A stretch of DNA of 64,000 nucleotides, taken from Verrucomicrobiota bacterium (GTDB taxonomy: Bacteria; Verrucomicrobiota; Verrucomicrobiia; Verrucomicrobiales; DEV007). The stretch spans positions 35,826-99,825 of the forward strand of contig CAUJIH010000011.1 of assembly GCA_963205275.1 (NCBI GenBank), given 5' to 3'. The position numbers and the translations under genes were made by a program. This document shows positions 18,164 through 26,416 of the stretch, piece by piece (position 1 is the stretch's first letter; each line of letters starts with the position of its first letter). A model generated the notes under the pieces. The model ran no database searches. It was not told where the DNA came from and worked only from the letters and a program-made list of their open reading frames with translations.

Positions 18164-18351
18164 AGAGTGGGAAAGTCGTCCTGAGATCGATTTGATTCAG
18201 ATTGATCCGGGAGTGTCTCGAAACGACGAAAGGGAATTAGCGAGTCCTGATCGGCACACGACTCTGCCTTCTGCCTCACCCGCAGAAACAGGACGAGGAA
18301 GAGGGCGGCGAAAAGAACGCTGAACAGAGTGGTGAGATACAGTACGTCCAT
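18160..18351 (-). CDS. ccoS: cbb3 oxidase maturation protein CcoS
   Basis: A 63-residue single-helix protein (MDVLYLTTLFSVLFAALFLV) with a polar tail containing SCADQDSLIPF. CcoS is needed for heme and copper insertion into cbb3 oxidase, and its family shows this short hydrophobic start followed by a D-x-D-x-P-like segment. The ATG at 18351 is chosen over the frame start at 18405, because the extra 18 residues are polar and unlike CcoS. It is the first gene of the operon, whose promoter must lie between 18351 and the divergent regulator at 18537. Confidence 0.82.
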   Translation of the reverse strand: MDVLYLTTLFSVLFAALFLVLFLRVRQKAESCADQDSLIPFRRFETLPDQSESNRSQDDFPTL

Positions 18352-18473
18352 AACCGAAACCGATGGGATCGCGCCTTTGCCATGAGTCGAGTCACTCAGG
18401 ACCATCCGTCTTCGATTTCTTCGACAAAGGTGCGAGAAAGTCCTTCAGATGATTCCTGTCCGCTGTGCAGTTC

Positions 18474-18505
18474 TTGCGAATTACTGCGCATTACTTGCGC
18501 TTTGG
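18474..18505. promoter_or_regulatory. Tandem TTGCG-ATTAC repeats between ccoS and the PocR-AraC regulator
   Basis: Three near-direct repeats follow each other with a period of 10-11 bases: TTGCGAATTAC (18474), TGCGCATTAC (18485) and TTGCGCTTTGG (18495). This helical-turn spacing is typical of binding sites for dimeric or oligomeric activators such as AraC-type proteins. They lie 32 bases before the regulator start and about 120 bases upstream of ccoS. The protein that binds them is unknown; self-regulation is an inference. Confidence 0.4.
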
Positions 18506-18536
18506 CCATCTCTGGTGAAGTCTTGTCGCACTCAGA

Positions 18537-19433
18537 ATGAAGGAGAGGTCCACGGACACCTTTCGGAAAATCCGACAATCCCCATTACTCGCGCAATATA
18601 CCGCCGCTTTTGAAGCTGCGACAGGGTTGCCACTGGAGCTTCACGAACCGGAATTGGAGCGAATCTGTCATGGGTCCACCTCGTCCAACCAGTTTTGTAG
18701 TCGTCTCAATCAGGATGGGAATTTCTCCGAATGCGTAGCTGTCATTGAGGAGTTCCGCAGAAGTGCTGATTCAGTTCCACAGTCTCTCTGTTGCTTCGCG
18801 GGACTTCAGGAATCCATCGTACCTGTGTTCGCCGGACAGACCGTGGTGGCCTATCTATCGACGGGGCAAGTCTTCGTGAAAGAGCGTTGCGAGGTCCAAT
18901 GGGAGGATGTCGCGAATCACCTGATCGAACAAGGATGTGACTGTGAGGAGGTTACCGTTTTGGAAAAATCATGGCGCAAATCGCGTATCCTGAGTGAGAA
19001 GAGTTATGGTGGCGCGGTCAATCTGCTCGCTGTTTTCGCCACTCAACTCTCTGCACTCGTCGAGCAGATCGTACTCGGAGAGAATCAGTCCGAGCCACCC
19101 GCCATCACGCGCGCGAAGCGGTACATCAATGCCCATCTCTCTGAGAACATCGGGCTGAATGAAGTTGCCGCTCATGTGGCGATGAGTCCGTACCACTTCT
19201 GCCGTATTTTCAAAAATGTGACGGGACTGACCTATAAGCAATTCCTAACCCGTCGGCGGATCGAACTAGCGAAATGCCGACTTCGCCATCCTGATGCGAG
19301 GGCGAGTGAGGTCGCCTACGAGGTGGGATTTGGCTCCCTGTCCCAGTTTAACCGCAGTTTCCGTCAGACCGTGGGAATCTCGCCCAGTGAATGGCGGATC
19401 AAAGACTCTCCTCGCATGGAGGAAGACTCGTGA
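18537..19433 (+). CDS. AraC-family regulator with PocR ligand-binding domain
   Basis: A 298-residue transcription regulator. Residues about 10-180 form a PocR-type sensory domain with several cysteines (FCSRLNQ, SECVAVIEEF, SLCCFAGLQE); PocR domains are thought to bind small hydrocarbon derivatives. The C-terminal 100 residues hold two helix-turn-helix motifs of the AraC type (GLNEVAAHVAMSPYHFCRIF and VAYEVGFGSLSQFNRSFR). It is divergent from the cco operon and convergent with the DUF4838 gene. Its target could be the carbohydrate genes to its right, the cco operon or only itself; the sequence does not decide. Confidence 0.88.
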   Translation: MKERSTDTFRKIRQSPLLAQYTAAFEAATGLPLELHEPELERICHGSTSSNQFCSRLNQDGNFSECVAVIEEFRRSADSVPQSLCCFAGLQESIVPVFAGQTVVAYLSTGQVFVKERCEVQWEDVANHLIEQGCDCEEVTVLEKSWRKSRILSEKSYGGAVNLLAVFATQLSALVEQIVLGENQSEPPAITRAKRYINAHLSENIGLNEVAAHVAMSPYHFCRIFKNVTGLTYKQFLTRRRIELAKCRLRHPDARASEVAYEVGFGSLSQFNRSFRQTVGISPSEWRIKDSPRMEEDS

Positions 19434-19485
19434 GGCAAATCATGTTCCCCCTGTGGGAATCCAAGGATCGTCAATGGAATCCCAT

Positions 19486-21936
19486 CTACCTGATCCGCTC
19501 CACGCTGAAATCGTCGATGTAAATGGTGCTGCCAGCGGGAAATCCATCCAATAACACCATCATTTCGATTTTTGTTTCGGTCGGAACATCGGCTTTCGGG
19601 AGATGGAAGGGAATGGCGAAGGAATTCCACTCTCCGTTCTGGATGCTCATGAACTGTTGCGGGAGGCCCCAGGTGGCAACGATTTTTCCATCGACTTTGT
19701 TCGCGGTCATTCGGAGTCCGACCTGCCCGGCTTGCATACCCTCGGGCAGATAACAGCTCACTTTGACCACATAATCACCTGAGATGTAATCGATGCGTTG
19801 ATAGACTCCGCCGCGCCCGAGGCCACTGATGCTCAGACTGTGCATTCCACTGAAGGCACGCTCGTCCGTAATCTTCCATGTCCCACGGGCATACTCCTTC
19901 GATTCCCCGGCTTTGTCCCAGTAGATCCAGCCATTCTTTCCTTCCTCGAAGGATTTATTTTCTGTGATCAATTCTACCTTGCCCCCGGCAGCTCGAAGCA
20001 TCTGGTCTGCCTGCTCGCGCAGTTTTCCTTCCGCCTTCGCTGCGAGCGACTGAATTCGCTCCCTCACCTGTGTGCTCTTGCCGATCCAAGGCTGCAGTTG
20101 CCAAAGAGGAGCCGTAGCCCAATTCTCTCCACTCAGAGGATTTGCTCGTGTGATCCATTGATAGTTCACCTGATGCAGTGGATCATTTTTTAAGCTCGCC
20201 AATAACTCCTGTCGTTTAGCACCCGCCTCGAGTGTCTCCACCGCTTGGTCCAGCATCGTGAGAGCCTCTTTTTCTGATTGAGCGACGCGCACGGGCTTTG
20301 TCCCCCGGAAGGAAAGAACGTTCGTCCGATAGAAGGACCACATTTTCTGTAGCATCTCCACCCGTGCTTTCCGTTGCGGGGTGTCAGTCAACTTCAGCGC
20401 CGCCTCCATCGCGCGATCAGACTCAGCAAGCATTTCATCAGTAACGTCGAGTAGATAGGTGGGCGTGCCATTGAAGGGCAAATACTGACCTCGCTTCGTA
20501 TTCCACTCTGATTTTAGGAGACCCTCGGTCCAGAATTTCTCCCAGACACTGTAGAAGCGTGCGAGTTCTGGCGCAGCCTTTTCTCCGGCACAATGCGTGT
20601 ACCAGTCAGTCAGCAGGGCATCCACATCCTGATTCGGATTCCACAGCAGTCGAGTGAAGATCCAAGGCTTCGGTCCCTCTCCCCAGTTGGGATAGAGTTC
20701 GGAGTAATGATACTTCACCTGATGAGCCGCTCCCCAACTCAGATACCGTTGCATCTCGTGAAAATACACGCGAGGAAGCAGATAGGAGCCTCCGTAATCG
20801 TAGCCATACCAGCCGAGAGTCGGAGCAGCTTTCAACCACTGCTCGGTGAGATCTTCGCCCAGTTTACGCAACTCCGGATCCGTCCAGCGCATCCTGTCAT
20901 AAGTCATGAACGGGATGATGCGCGGGTGAACTCCGACTCGCGTCGGAGGCGAAAACAGACCATTGTAGGCGAGGGTTCCGAACCATTTGTCGGGATATTT
21001 TTTGAGCACCTTCTCGACCACCTCGTTCGCCCACTGAAAATAGTCATCGGACACGTCTTGGTAGCCCAGCGCGTTCTCCTTTCCTGAGCGTCTCGCGAGT
21101 GACTCCGGGGATTGATCCCAGTTGTTGGAATCGTTCATTCCGAGCGAGTAGGTCTGCTGATCTGGATTCTCGTCGAAATATTCGATGATGCGTTTTACAG
21201 AGGCATCGACAATACCAGGAGCCGACAGGTTTGGCTGCCAGCGAATCTCACTTTTCTCGAAGGGAATCAGTCGCTCACCGTTCAGCAGGGGGTAGAACTC
21301 GGGATGCGTTTTCCCGAATTCACTGGCGGGCAGGAGATTTAGCAGATTGTGGTGAAAAGCCATGCGCGTGGGACCGTCGCGCTGGACTTTATTGAAGCGG
21401 CCCCACTCAAGCAAAGACGCTCGCGGCGAGAGCGTCCGAAAGAGAAACGTCGGCTCTTGGAGGATATCTACCTCCGGCAGATCGATATCCGTGTGAACGG
21501 GAATATCGATCCCCAGATCAGTAGGCATCAGCCAACGGACCCCGAGAAAGCGCTCCAGAAACTCATAAACTCCGTATTCAATTCCGTAGTCACTGCCTCC
21601 GCTAATCACGAAATTGTGAGAATTGAGGCTCCGGAGGACGAAGCCTTCCTCGTCCAGCTTCGAGACATCCACCTCAGGATGCTTTCCGATGAACAGGAGA
21701 TTCTCGGCAGTCTCATCATTGATCGCTATCGTCGCTCCGGTGCTCTTTTTCACATACTCCTGCAGGATTTTTGCCGCTTCGTGGACTGCCTCGCTGGCAT
21801 CTGGAGTGAGTCGAATCGTTACTGTAGAACTCCCGTTTTTTACAAGCGGCATAGCGGCGGCAGAAGACGGAAGAAGACTCATTCCGCCACCGATGAGCAG
21901 CAGAGTCGACAGACAAAGGGAAAATTTTGTAATCAT
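19486..21936 (-). CDS. Secreted DUF4838 (glycosidase-like) protein
   Basis: An 816-residue exported protein. A Sec signal peptide covers about residues 1-28 (MITKFSLCLSTLLLIGGG). Next comes a domain like the N-terminal domain of alpha-glucuronidases and GH20 enzymes (about 40-150, AAKILQEYVKKSTGATI and YGIEYGVYEFLERFLGVRW), then a DUF4838 TIM-barrel region (about 200-450) and a helical part. The last 150 residues form a beta-sandwich resembling a carbohydrate-binding module (GMHSLSISG to IYIDDFSVERI). DUF4838 proteins are common in glycan-degrading bacteria, but their substrate is unknown. The ATG at 21936 places the signal peptide at the start; the frame is open to 22026. Divergent from the LamG gene. 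Confidence 0.8.
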   Translation of the reverse strand: MITKFSLCLSTLLLIGGGMSLLPSSAAAMPLVKNGSSTVTIRLTPDASEAVHEAAKILQEYVKKSTGATIAINDETAENLLFIGKHPEVDVSKLDEEGFVLRSLNSHNFVISGGSDYGIEYGVYEFLERFLGVRWLMPTDLGIDIPVHTDIDLPEVDILQEPTFLFRTLSPRASLLEWGRFNKVQRDGPTRMAFHHNLLNLLPASEFGKTHPEFYPLLNGERLIPFEKSEIRWQPNLSAPGIVDASVKRIIEYFDENPDQQTYSLGMNDSNNWDQSPESLARRSGKENALGYQDVSDDYFQWANEVVEKVLKKYPDKWFGTLAYNGLFSPPTRVGVHPRIIPFMTYDRMRWTDPELRKLGEDLTEQWLKAAPTLGWYGYDYGGSYLLPRVYFHEMQRYLSWGAAHQVKYHYSELYPNWGEGPKPWIFTRLLWNPNQDVDALLTDWYTHCAGEKAAPELARFYSVWEKFWTEGLLKSEWNTKRGQYLPFNGTPTYLLDVTDEMLAESDRAMEAALKLTDTPQRKARVEMLQKMWSFYRTNVLSFRGTKPVRVAQSEKEALTMLDQAVETLEAGAKRQELLASLKNDPLHQVNYQWITRANPLSGENWATAPLWQLQPWIGKSTQVRERIQSLAAKAEGKLREQADQMLRAAGGKVELITENKSFEEGKNGWIYWDKAGESKEYARGTWKITDERAFSGMHSLSISGLGRGGVYQRIDYISGDYVVKVSCYLPEGMQAGQVGLRMTANKVDGKIVATWGLPQQFMSIQNGEWNSFAIPFHLPKADVPTETKIEMMVLLDGFPAGSTIYIDDFSVERIR

Positions 21937-22056
21937 AACAGAAGGGCGCAATTCAAGCCTGGAATGATTCATGGAGCTTGCCAAGTCAAAGGATTTCCGC
22001 AACCCCGCCTTTTCATCAGTGCGCAATTCTGCTATTCGTTACAGTCATCAATCATC

Positions 22057-25000
22057 ATGAGACCAATCCACAACTCTCTCTTCCGTTTATCGCTGTGGCT
22101 TCTGTCGTGCCTCCTCCTGTCGAGTCTGACAATCTCCGCCGACGATGCACCAGCACAGGCGACGACAACGGCTTCCCGCTGGTGGGAGAAAATCCCGGTG
22201 ACGGACGCGACATCTCCTCGCACGCTGGCGCTCTGGCGCTTTGACACGGCTGAAACCGTGGGAAAAAACGAGTCTTCTCATAAGCTCGATGACGGGAAAC
22301 TCGCGGGTGCCCTCTGGAGTGCCGAGGGCAGATTCGGGGGCTGCATCGAAAGTGCTCCCGGCTTTCCAGTCGAAGACAAGCGTCACGCTTTCCTCGTAAA
22401 ACGATCCCCCTTACTGTCGCCCTCTGGGCCGTTCACACTGGAGATGTGGCTCCGTCCGAAACCCGCTGACATATTCGTTCCTGAACTCTCTCCAGTGTTG
22501 GCAGACTCGAAATACGTGCCCTATCGACACAATGGTTTCAAATGGAGTCTGACCAAGGGCCAGAAAGACGGAACACGACGTTTTGCCCTTGAGATCGGAC
22601 TCGGAAACCGCTCGGCAAACTGGATTTCTAATCCGATCACCCTTTCGTCTGAGGAATGGCACCATGCGGCGTTTTCCTATGACGGTCAGGGAACGACCAG
22701 TTTCTGGCTCGATGGTGTCCAAATCGGGCAGTCCTCAGTGCCTGCTGCGGGTGGAATGGCGATGGCTGAGCAGGATCTGTCGATCGCGGACCGACTCGGA
22801 TCAAATTTCCAGGGCTTTCCCGGCTGGATTGATGAAGTCCGGCTGAGCGAAGGTCTCCTCACCTTCCGCCCTTTCCAGATTGAAACGCAATCTGCACGCC
22901 CTGCGTTCCTCCGATTCACAGAGAAAGCGGCGATTCGATTGAATCTTCGCAATCTCGCTACAACGCCGCTCACGGGAGCGAAGCTCCGACTCGCGCTTCC
23001 CGGAGCGGGAACGAAGGAGATCAGTCTGCCCGCGATCGCTCCTGGCGAATCCCATCCGCTGGAACTCCCCATTGACGCGACATTGCGGGCGGATGAATAC
23101 ACCGCAGACGTGACCTTTCTCCTGCCGGGATGGGGAGGAGAAAAGGAGATCTACACCGCTACCGAGCGATTGCCCTACGTCCTCGTGCGCCGTCCTCTGC
23201 CCCACCGTATGCCCGTCGTGATGTGGGGAATCGGGGGAAATGGACTAACGAAGGAATTGCCTCGCCTGAAAGACATCGGCTTTACCCACTGCCTAGGACT
23301 CTGGGTAGACATGAAAGCTGTCTGGGACAATGGCGCCAAGGCGGAAATTAATCCTCCTGATATTGTTCGCTCCAGCCGCGACATGCTCGATCTGGCGCTG
23401 GCAAACGACATGCGTATCATTTCATCAGTTTCTCCGACTCATTGGCTGAGCGAATCAGAGGATGGCAAACCCTACGTCCGAATCAATCGCGAGGGAAAAC
23501 CCTACGACAGACCGGATGTGAGCGGTCTCTTTCCGAGGGTACAGGAGTTCAGTCACGACGTCGGCGTAGCGCTCGGTCGCACGTACGGCGATCATCCCGC
23601 CTTCGAGTCTGCCCTACTCAGCACTGAGCAGCGCGACGCCACGCAACTCTCCTTCCACCCGATCGAGATCGAAGCTGCGAAAAAGGCGCTCGGCTCCGAC
23701 ATTCCCGCAGTGGCCAAGATTAAGAATGGAGTGAAATACGATGAACTGCCTGACTTTCCGAAGGACCGCGTCGTGGCTGATGATGATCCCGTCTTGGCCT
23801 ATTACCGCTGGTTTTGGAGCGATGGAGACGGATGGAGCGCCATCCATTCCCGACTAAATGATGGCCTGCACGAATCCATCAATCGGAAGAACTTCTGGAC
23901 TTTCTTTGATCCTGCGGTGCGCGTGCCCAGCGTACACGGCAGCGGGGGGAATGCCGATGTACTCTCTCACTGGACCTACACCTACCCAGATCCGATTCGC
24001 ATCGGACTCTGCGCGGACGAGCTGTTCGCTATGGCACGAGCGAACGGTCATCATCAGCGTGTGATGAAAATGACTCAGATCATCTGGTACCGCAGTCGCA
24101 CCGCTCCGGCAGCACCCGCAGCATCCGAGGGTCTGCCGGTCACGCAATCTCCCTGGCTCGACTACGATGCCGGTGCCAGTTACATCACCATCGCCCCGAT
24201 GCACCTGCGTGAGGCACTATGGCTGAAACTCGCCCGCCCTGTATCCGGCATTATGTATCATGGCTGGGGGTCGCTGGTGCCACTCGATCCTCCGACAGGC
24301 TACACCTTCACCAATCCCAACACCGCTCCGGAGCTAAAGCGTCTGATCTCTGACGTCGTGGAGCCACTCGGTCCAACACTCCTGCAGGTTCCGGACGTGG
24401 AATCCGACGTCGTGTTTCTAGAGAGCTTCACCTCTCAGATGTTCGCTCGGCGCGGCACCTACGGCTGGGGAAATTCTTGGGCGGCGGACCTTTACCAGAT
24501 CGCTACGAGCGCACAGTTGCAATCCGACGTAACCTATGAGGAAAACCTCACCGAAGAGCGTCTCAAACGAGCAAAAATCCTAATTATGGGCGATTGCGAT
24601 GTGTTGCCAAAATCCATCGTGACTCGTGTTCTGGCTTTTCAGAAGGCTGGAGGGATCGTAGTCGGCGATGGAGAACTCTGCCCTGCGATCAAGCCCGACA
24701 TTCTGGTGCCTCGCTACGCTCGGGTGGGCAAGGCCGCGGAAGATTACAAAGTGCTGCTCGGCTTGGCCGACAAGCTGAAGACTGATCTCTCGGGCAAGGG
24801 GTATCAGTGGATTCTCGCCTCTGACAATTCAAAGGTCTATACACGCCGTCGCGCTGTCGGAAACACTGATTATCTTTTCGCGATCAATGATTCCCGTGAA
24901 GCCGGCACCTATGTCGGCGGTCACGGACTCGTCATGGAGGATGGCGTGCCTTCAGATACCGTGCTGAGGCTGCGCCGTGCGAAAGGTCATGCCTACGACC

Positions 25001-25419
25001 TGTCCGCACATCAGCCGATTCCGATGGAAGGGGCAAAGGACGGACAGCTCTCCTTGCCCTTGTCCCTCGGCCCCTGTGAAGGGCGCGTCATCATGGTGAC
25101 TGAGCGACCTGTCGAGAAAATCGGACTGAATGCTCCCAAAGAAGCGAAAGCAGGTGACTCAGTGCCTCTGGAGATCGCCATCACAGACGCCGAAGGCAAG
25201 CCCATCGACGCCGTCGTCCCCGTCGATCTGCGAATCGTCGATCCCGAGGGAGCACCCGCTGAGCCGAACGGATACTACGGAGCTGGAAATGGGGTGCTGA
25301 AGCTCACTCTCGATCTGGCTAAGAATGATCGTGTCGGTCTCTGGGAAATCCGTGCAAAGGAAGGAGCCACCGGAAGAGAAGTAGTCGGCTGGCTCCGCGT
25401 CAAACCTTCTGCGAAATGA
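22057..25419 (+). CDS. Large secreted LamG-domain protein, probably a glycoside hydrolase
   Basis: A 1120-residue exported protein with a signal peptide (LFRLSLWLLSCLLLSSLTIS). Residues about 45-240 form a concanavalin-like LamG domain (LALWRFDTAE, FTLEMWLRP, WIDEVRLSEG). After a linker comes a region that reads like a TIM barrel (about 385-800; RMPVVMWGIGGNG, MRIISSVSPTHWL, FESALLSTEQRD), followed by a flavodoxin-like/trimerisation segment and a C-terminal immunoglobulin-like domain (SVPLEIAITDAEG). This order is typical of bacterial polysaccharide-acting enzymes, but I cannot assign a family. The frame is open to 21349; 22057 is chosen because the signal peptide starts there. It is divergent from the DUF4838 gene (120 bases) and followed after 46 bases by the phosphatase-fold gene. 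Confidence 0.75.
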   Translation: MRPIHNSLFRLSLWLLSCLLLSSLTISADDAPAQATTTASRWWEKIPVTDATSPRTLALWRFDTAETVGKNESSHKLDDGKLAGALWSAEGRFGGCIESAPGFPVEDKRHAFLVKRSPLLSPSGPFTLEMWLRPKPADIFVPELSPVLADSKYVPYRHNGFKWSLTKGQKDGTRRFALEIGLGNRSANWISNPITLSSEEWHHAAFSYDGQGTTSFWLDGVQIGQSSVPAAGGMAMAEQDLSIADRLGSNFQGFPGWIDEVRLSEGLLTFRPFQIETQSARPAFLRFTEKAAIRLNLRNLATTPLTGAKLRLALPGAGTKEISLPAIAPGESHPLELPIDATLRADEYTADVTFLLPGWGGEKEIYTATERLPYVLVRRPLPHRMPVVMWGIGGNGLTKELPRLKDIGFTHCLGLWVDMKAVWDNGAKAEINPPDIVRSSRDMLDLALANDMRIISSVSPTHWLSESEDGKPYVRINREGKPYDRPDVSGLFPRVQEFSHDVGVALGRTYGDHPAFESALLSTEQRDATQLSFHPIEIEAAKKALGSDIPAVAKIKNGVKYDELPDFPKDRVVADDDPVLAYYRWFWSDGDGWSAIHSRLNDGLHESINRKNFWTFFDPAVRVPSVHGSGGNADVLSHWTYTYPDPIRIGLCADELFAMARANGHHQRVMKMTQIIWYRSRTAPAAPAASEGLPVTQSPWLDYDAGASYITIAPMHLREALWLKLARPVSGIMYHGWGSLVPLDPPTGYTFTNPNTAPELKRLISDVVEPLGPTLLQVPDVESDVVFLESFTSQMFARRGTYGWGNSWAADLYQIATSAQLQSDVTYEENLTEERLKRAKILIMGDCDVLPKSIVTRVLAFQKAGGIVVGDGELCPAIKPDILVPRYARVGKAAEDYKVLLGLADKLKTDLSGKGYQWILASDNSKVYTRRRAVGNTDYLFAINDSREAGTYVGGHGLVMEDGVPSDTVLRLRRAKGHAYDLSAHQPIPMEGAKDGQLSLPLSLGPCEGRVIMVTERPVEKIGLNAPKEAKAGDSVPLEIAITDAEGKPIDAVVPVDLRIVDPEGAPAEPNGYYGAGNGVLKLTLDLAKNDRVGLWEIRAKEGATGREVVGWLRVKPSAK

Positions 25420-25465
25420 AACGATTGTCTCTTCTTCAATCAAAATCCCACCTTTTTTCACAGAT

Positions 25466-26377
25466 ATGAAGCTGAAACTCTCCCTGCTGTTGGGCATACT
25501 CACCGCCTCTCTCGTCACGTCCGCCTCTGCCCTGACCGTCGGTTCCTATAACATCCGCTACGACAACGAAGGCGACCGCAAGAACGACAATGGTTGGGAT
25601 CAGCGGGCACCCATCATCGCCTCTCTGGTCCGCTTCCACGGCTTCGATATCTTCGGAACGCAGGAGGGCATCAGTACGCAAATGGCCGATCTGATGAAAC
25701 TGCTTCCAGAATACGCCTGTATCTCGTATGGACGAGATGACGGAGATCAAAAGGGCGAACACATGGGCATCTTCTATCGCAAGAGCCTCTTTGATCGAGA
25801 GGACAGTGGTCGCTTTTGGCTCTCTGAAACACCTGATCAACCCGGAAAAGGCTGGGATGCTGCACTGCCTCGCATTTGCACTTGGGCCAAGTTGAAGCCG
25901 AAATCCGGCGGGGCACCCCTCTGCTTCATGAGCATCCACTTCGACCACATCGGAGTCACTGCCCGAAACGAAAGCGCCAAACTACTTTCGAAAAAGGCGA
26001 TAGAAATCGTCGGCGATGGCTCAGCGATTCTCGTGGGAGACTTCAATTCCTCGCAAGATAGTGAAGTGTACAAAACAATGACCCACCTGCCAAACTTCGT
26101 CGATTCTCGGGAAAAAGCCGCGATTCGCTTCGAGTTAAACGGCACCTTCAATCAGTTCGATCCCAATTCCTGGTCGGGGACTCGGATCGACTACATCTTC
26201 GTGAGTCCCAATTTTCGCGTTCGACGCTATGGCGTCCTGACAGATTCCTACCGCACTCCTATCGAAGTACCTACAGCGGACGGAGAAAAGAAACCGTCGG
26301 AAATAAAGTGGGTCCGCTCTGTCGCACGAATGCCATCAGACCACTTCCCGATTCTCGCCGAACTCGAGCAACCGTAA
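25466..26377 (+). CDS. Secreted endonuclease/exonuclease/phosphatase-family protein
   Basis: A 303-residue exported protein with a signal peptide (KLSLLLGILTASLVTSASA). The EEP fold motifs are all visible: SYNIRYDN, FGTQEG (catalytic glutamate), SIHFDH, LVGDFNS (catalytic Asp/Asn), RIDYIFVS and the final SDHFPI histidine. Members cleave phosphodiester or phosphoester bonds in DNA, lipids or sugars; a secreted member beside glycan enzymes may act on extracellular DNA or phosphorylated glycans, but this is a guess. It lies 39 bases before the FucP-like gene on the same strand. Confidence 0.88.
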   Translation: MKLKLSLLLGILTASLVTSASALTVGSYNIRYDNEGDRKNDNGWDQRAPIIASLVRFHGFDIFGTQEGISTQMADLMKLLPEYACISYGRDDGDQKGEHMGIFYRKSLFDREDSGRFWLSETPDQPGKGWDAALPRICTWAKLKPKSGGAPLCFMSIHFDHIGVTARNESAKLLSKKAIEIVGDGSAILVGDFNSSQDSEVYKTMTHLPNFVDSREKAAIRFELNGTFNQFDPNSWSGTRIDYIFVSPNFRVRRYGVLTDSYRTPIEVPTADGEKKPSEIKWVRSVARMPSDHFPILAELEQP

Positions 26378-26416
26378 CCTCGAGCCCCTCACCTGCCTCT
26401 CGAATCGCCTCTCCGA

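Noticed and set aside
19444..19458. Small hairpin TTCCC-CCTGT-GGGAA between the PocR-AraC gene and the DUF4838 gene
   Set aside because: The stem is only five bases without a T-run, so calling it a terminator is not supported.
21349..22056. Long N-terminal extension of the LamG gene
   Set aside because: The frame is open but lies antisense to the DUF4838 gene; the signal peptide begins at 22057, so the extension is a shadow.
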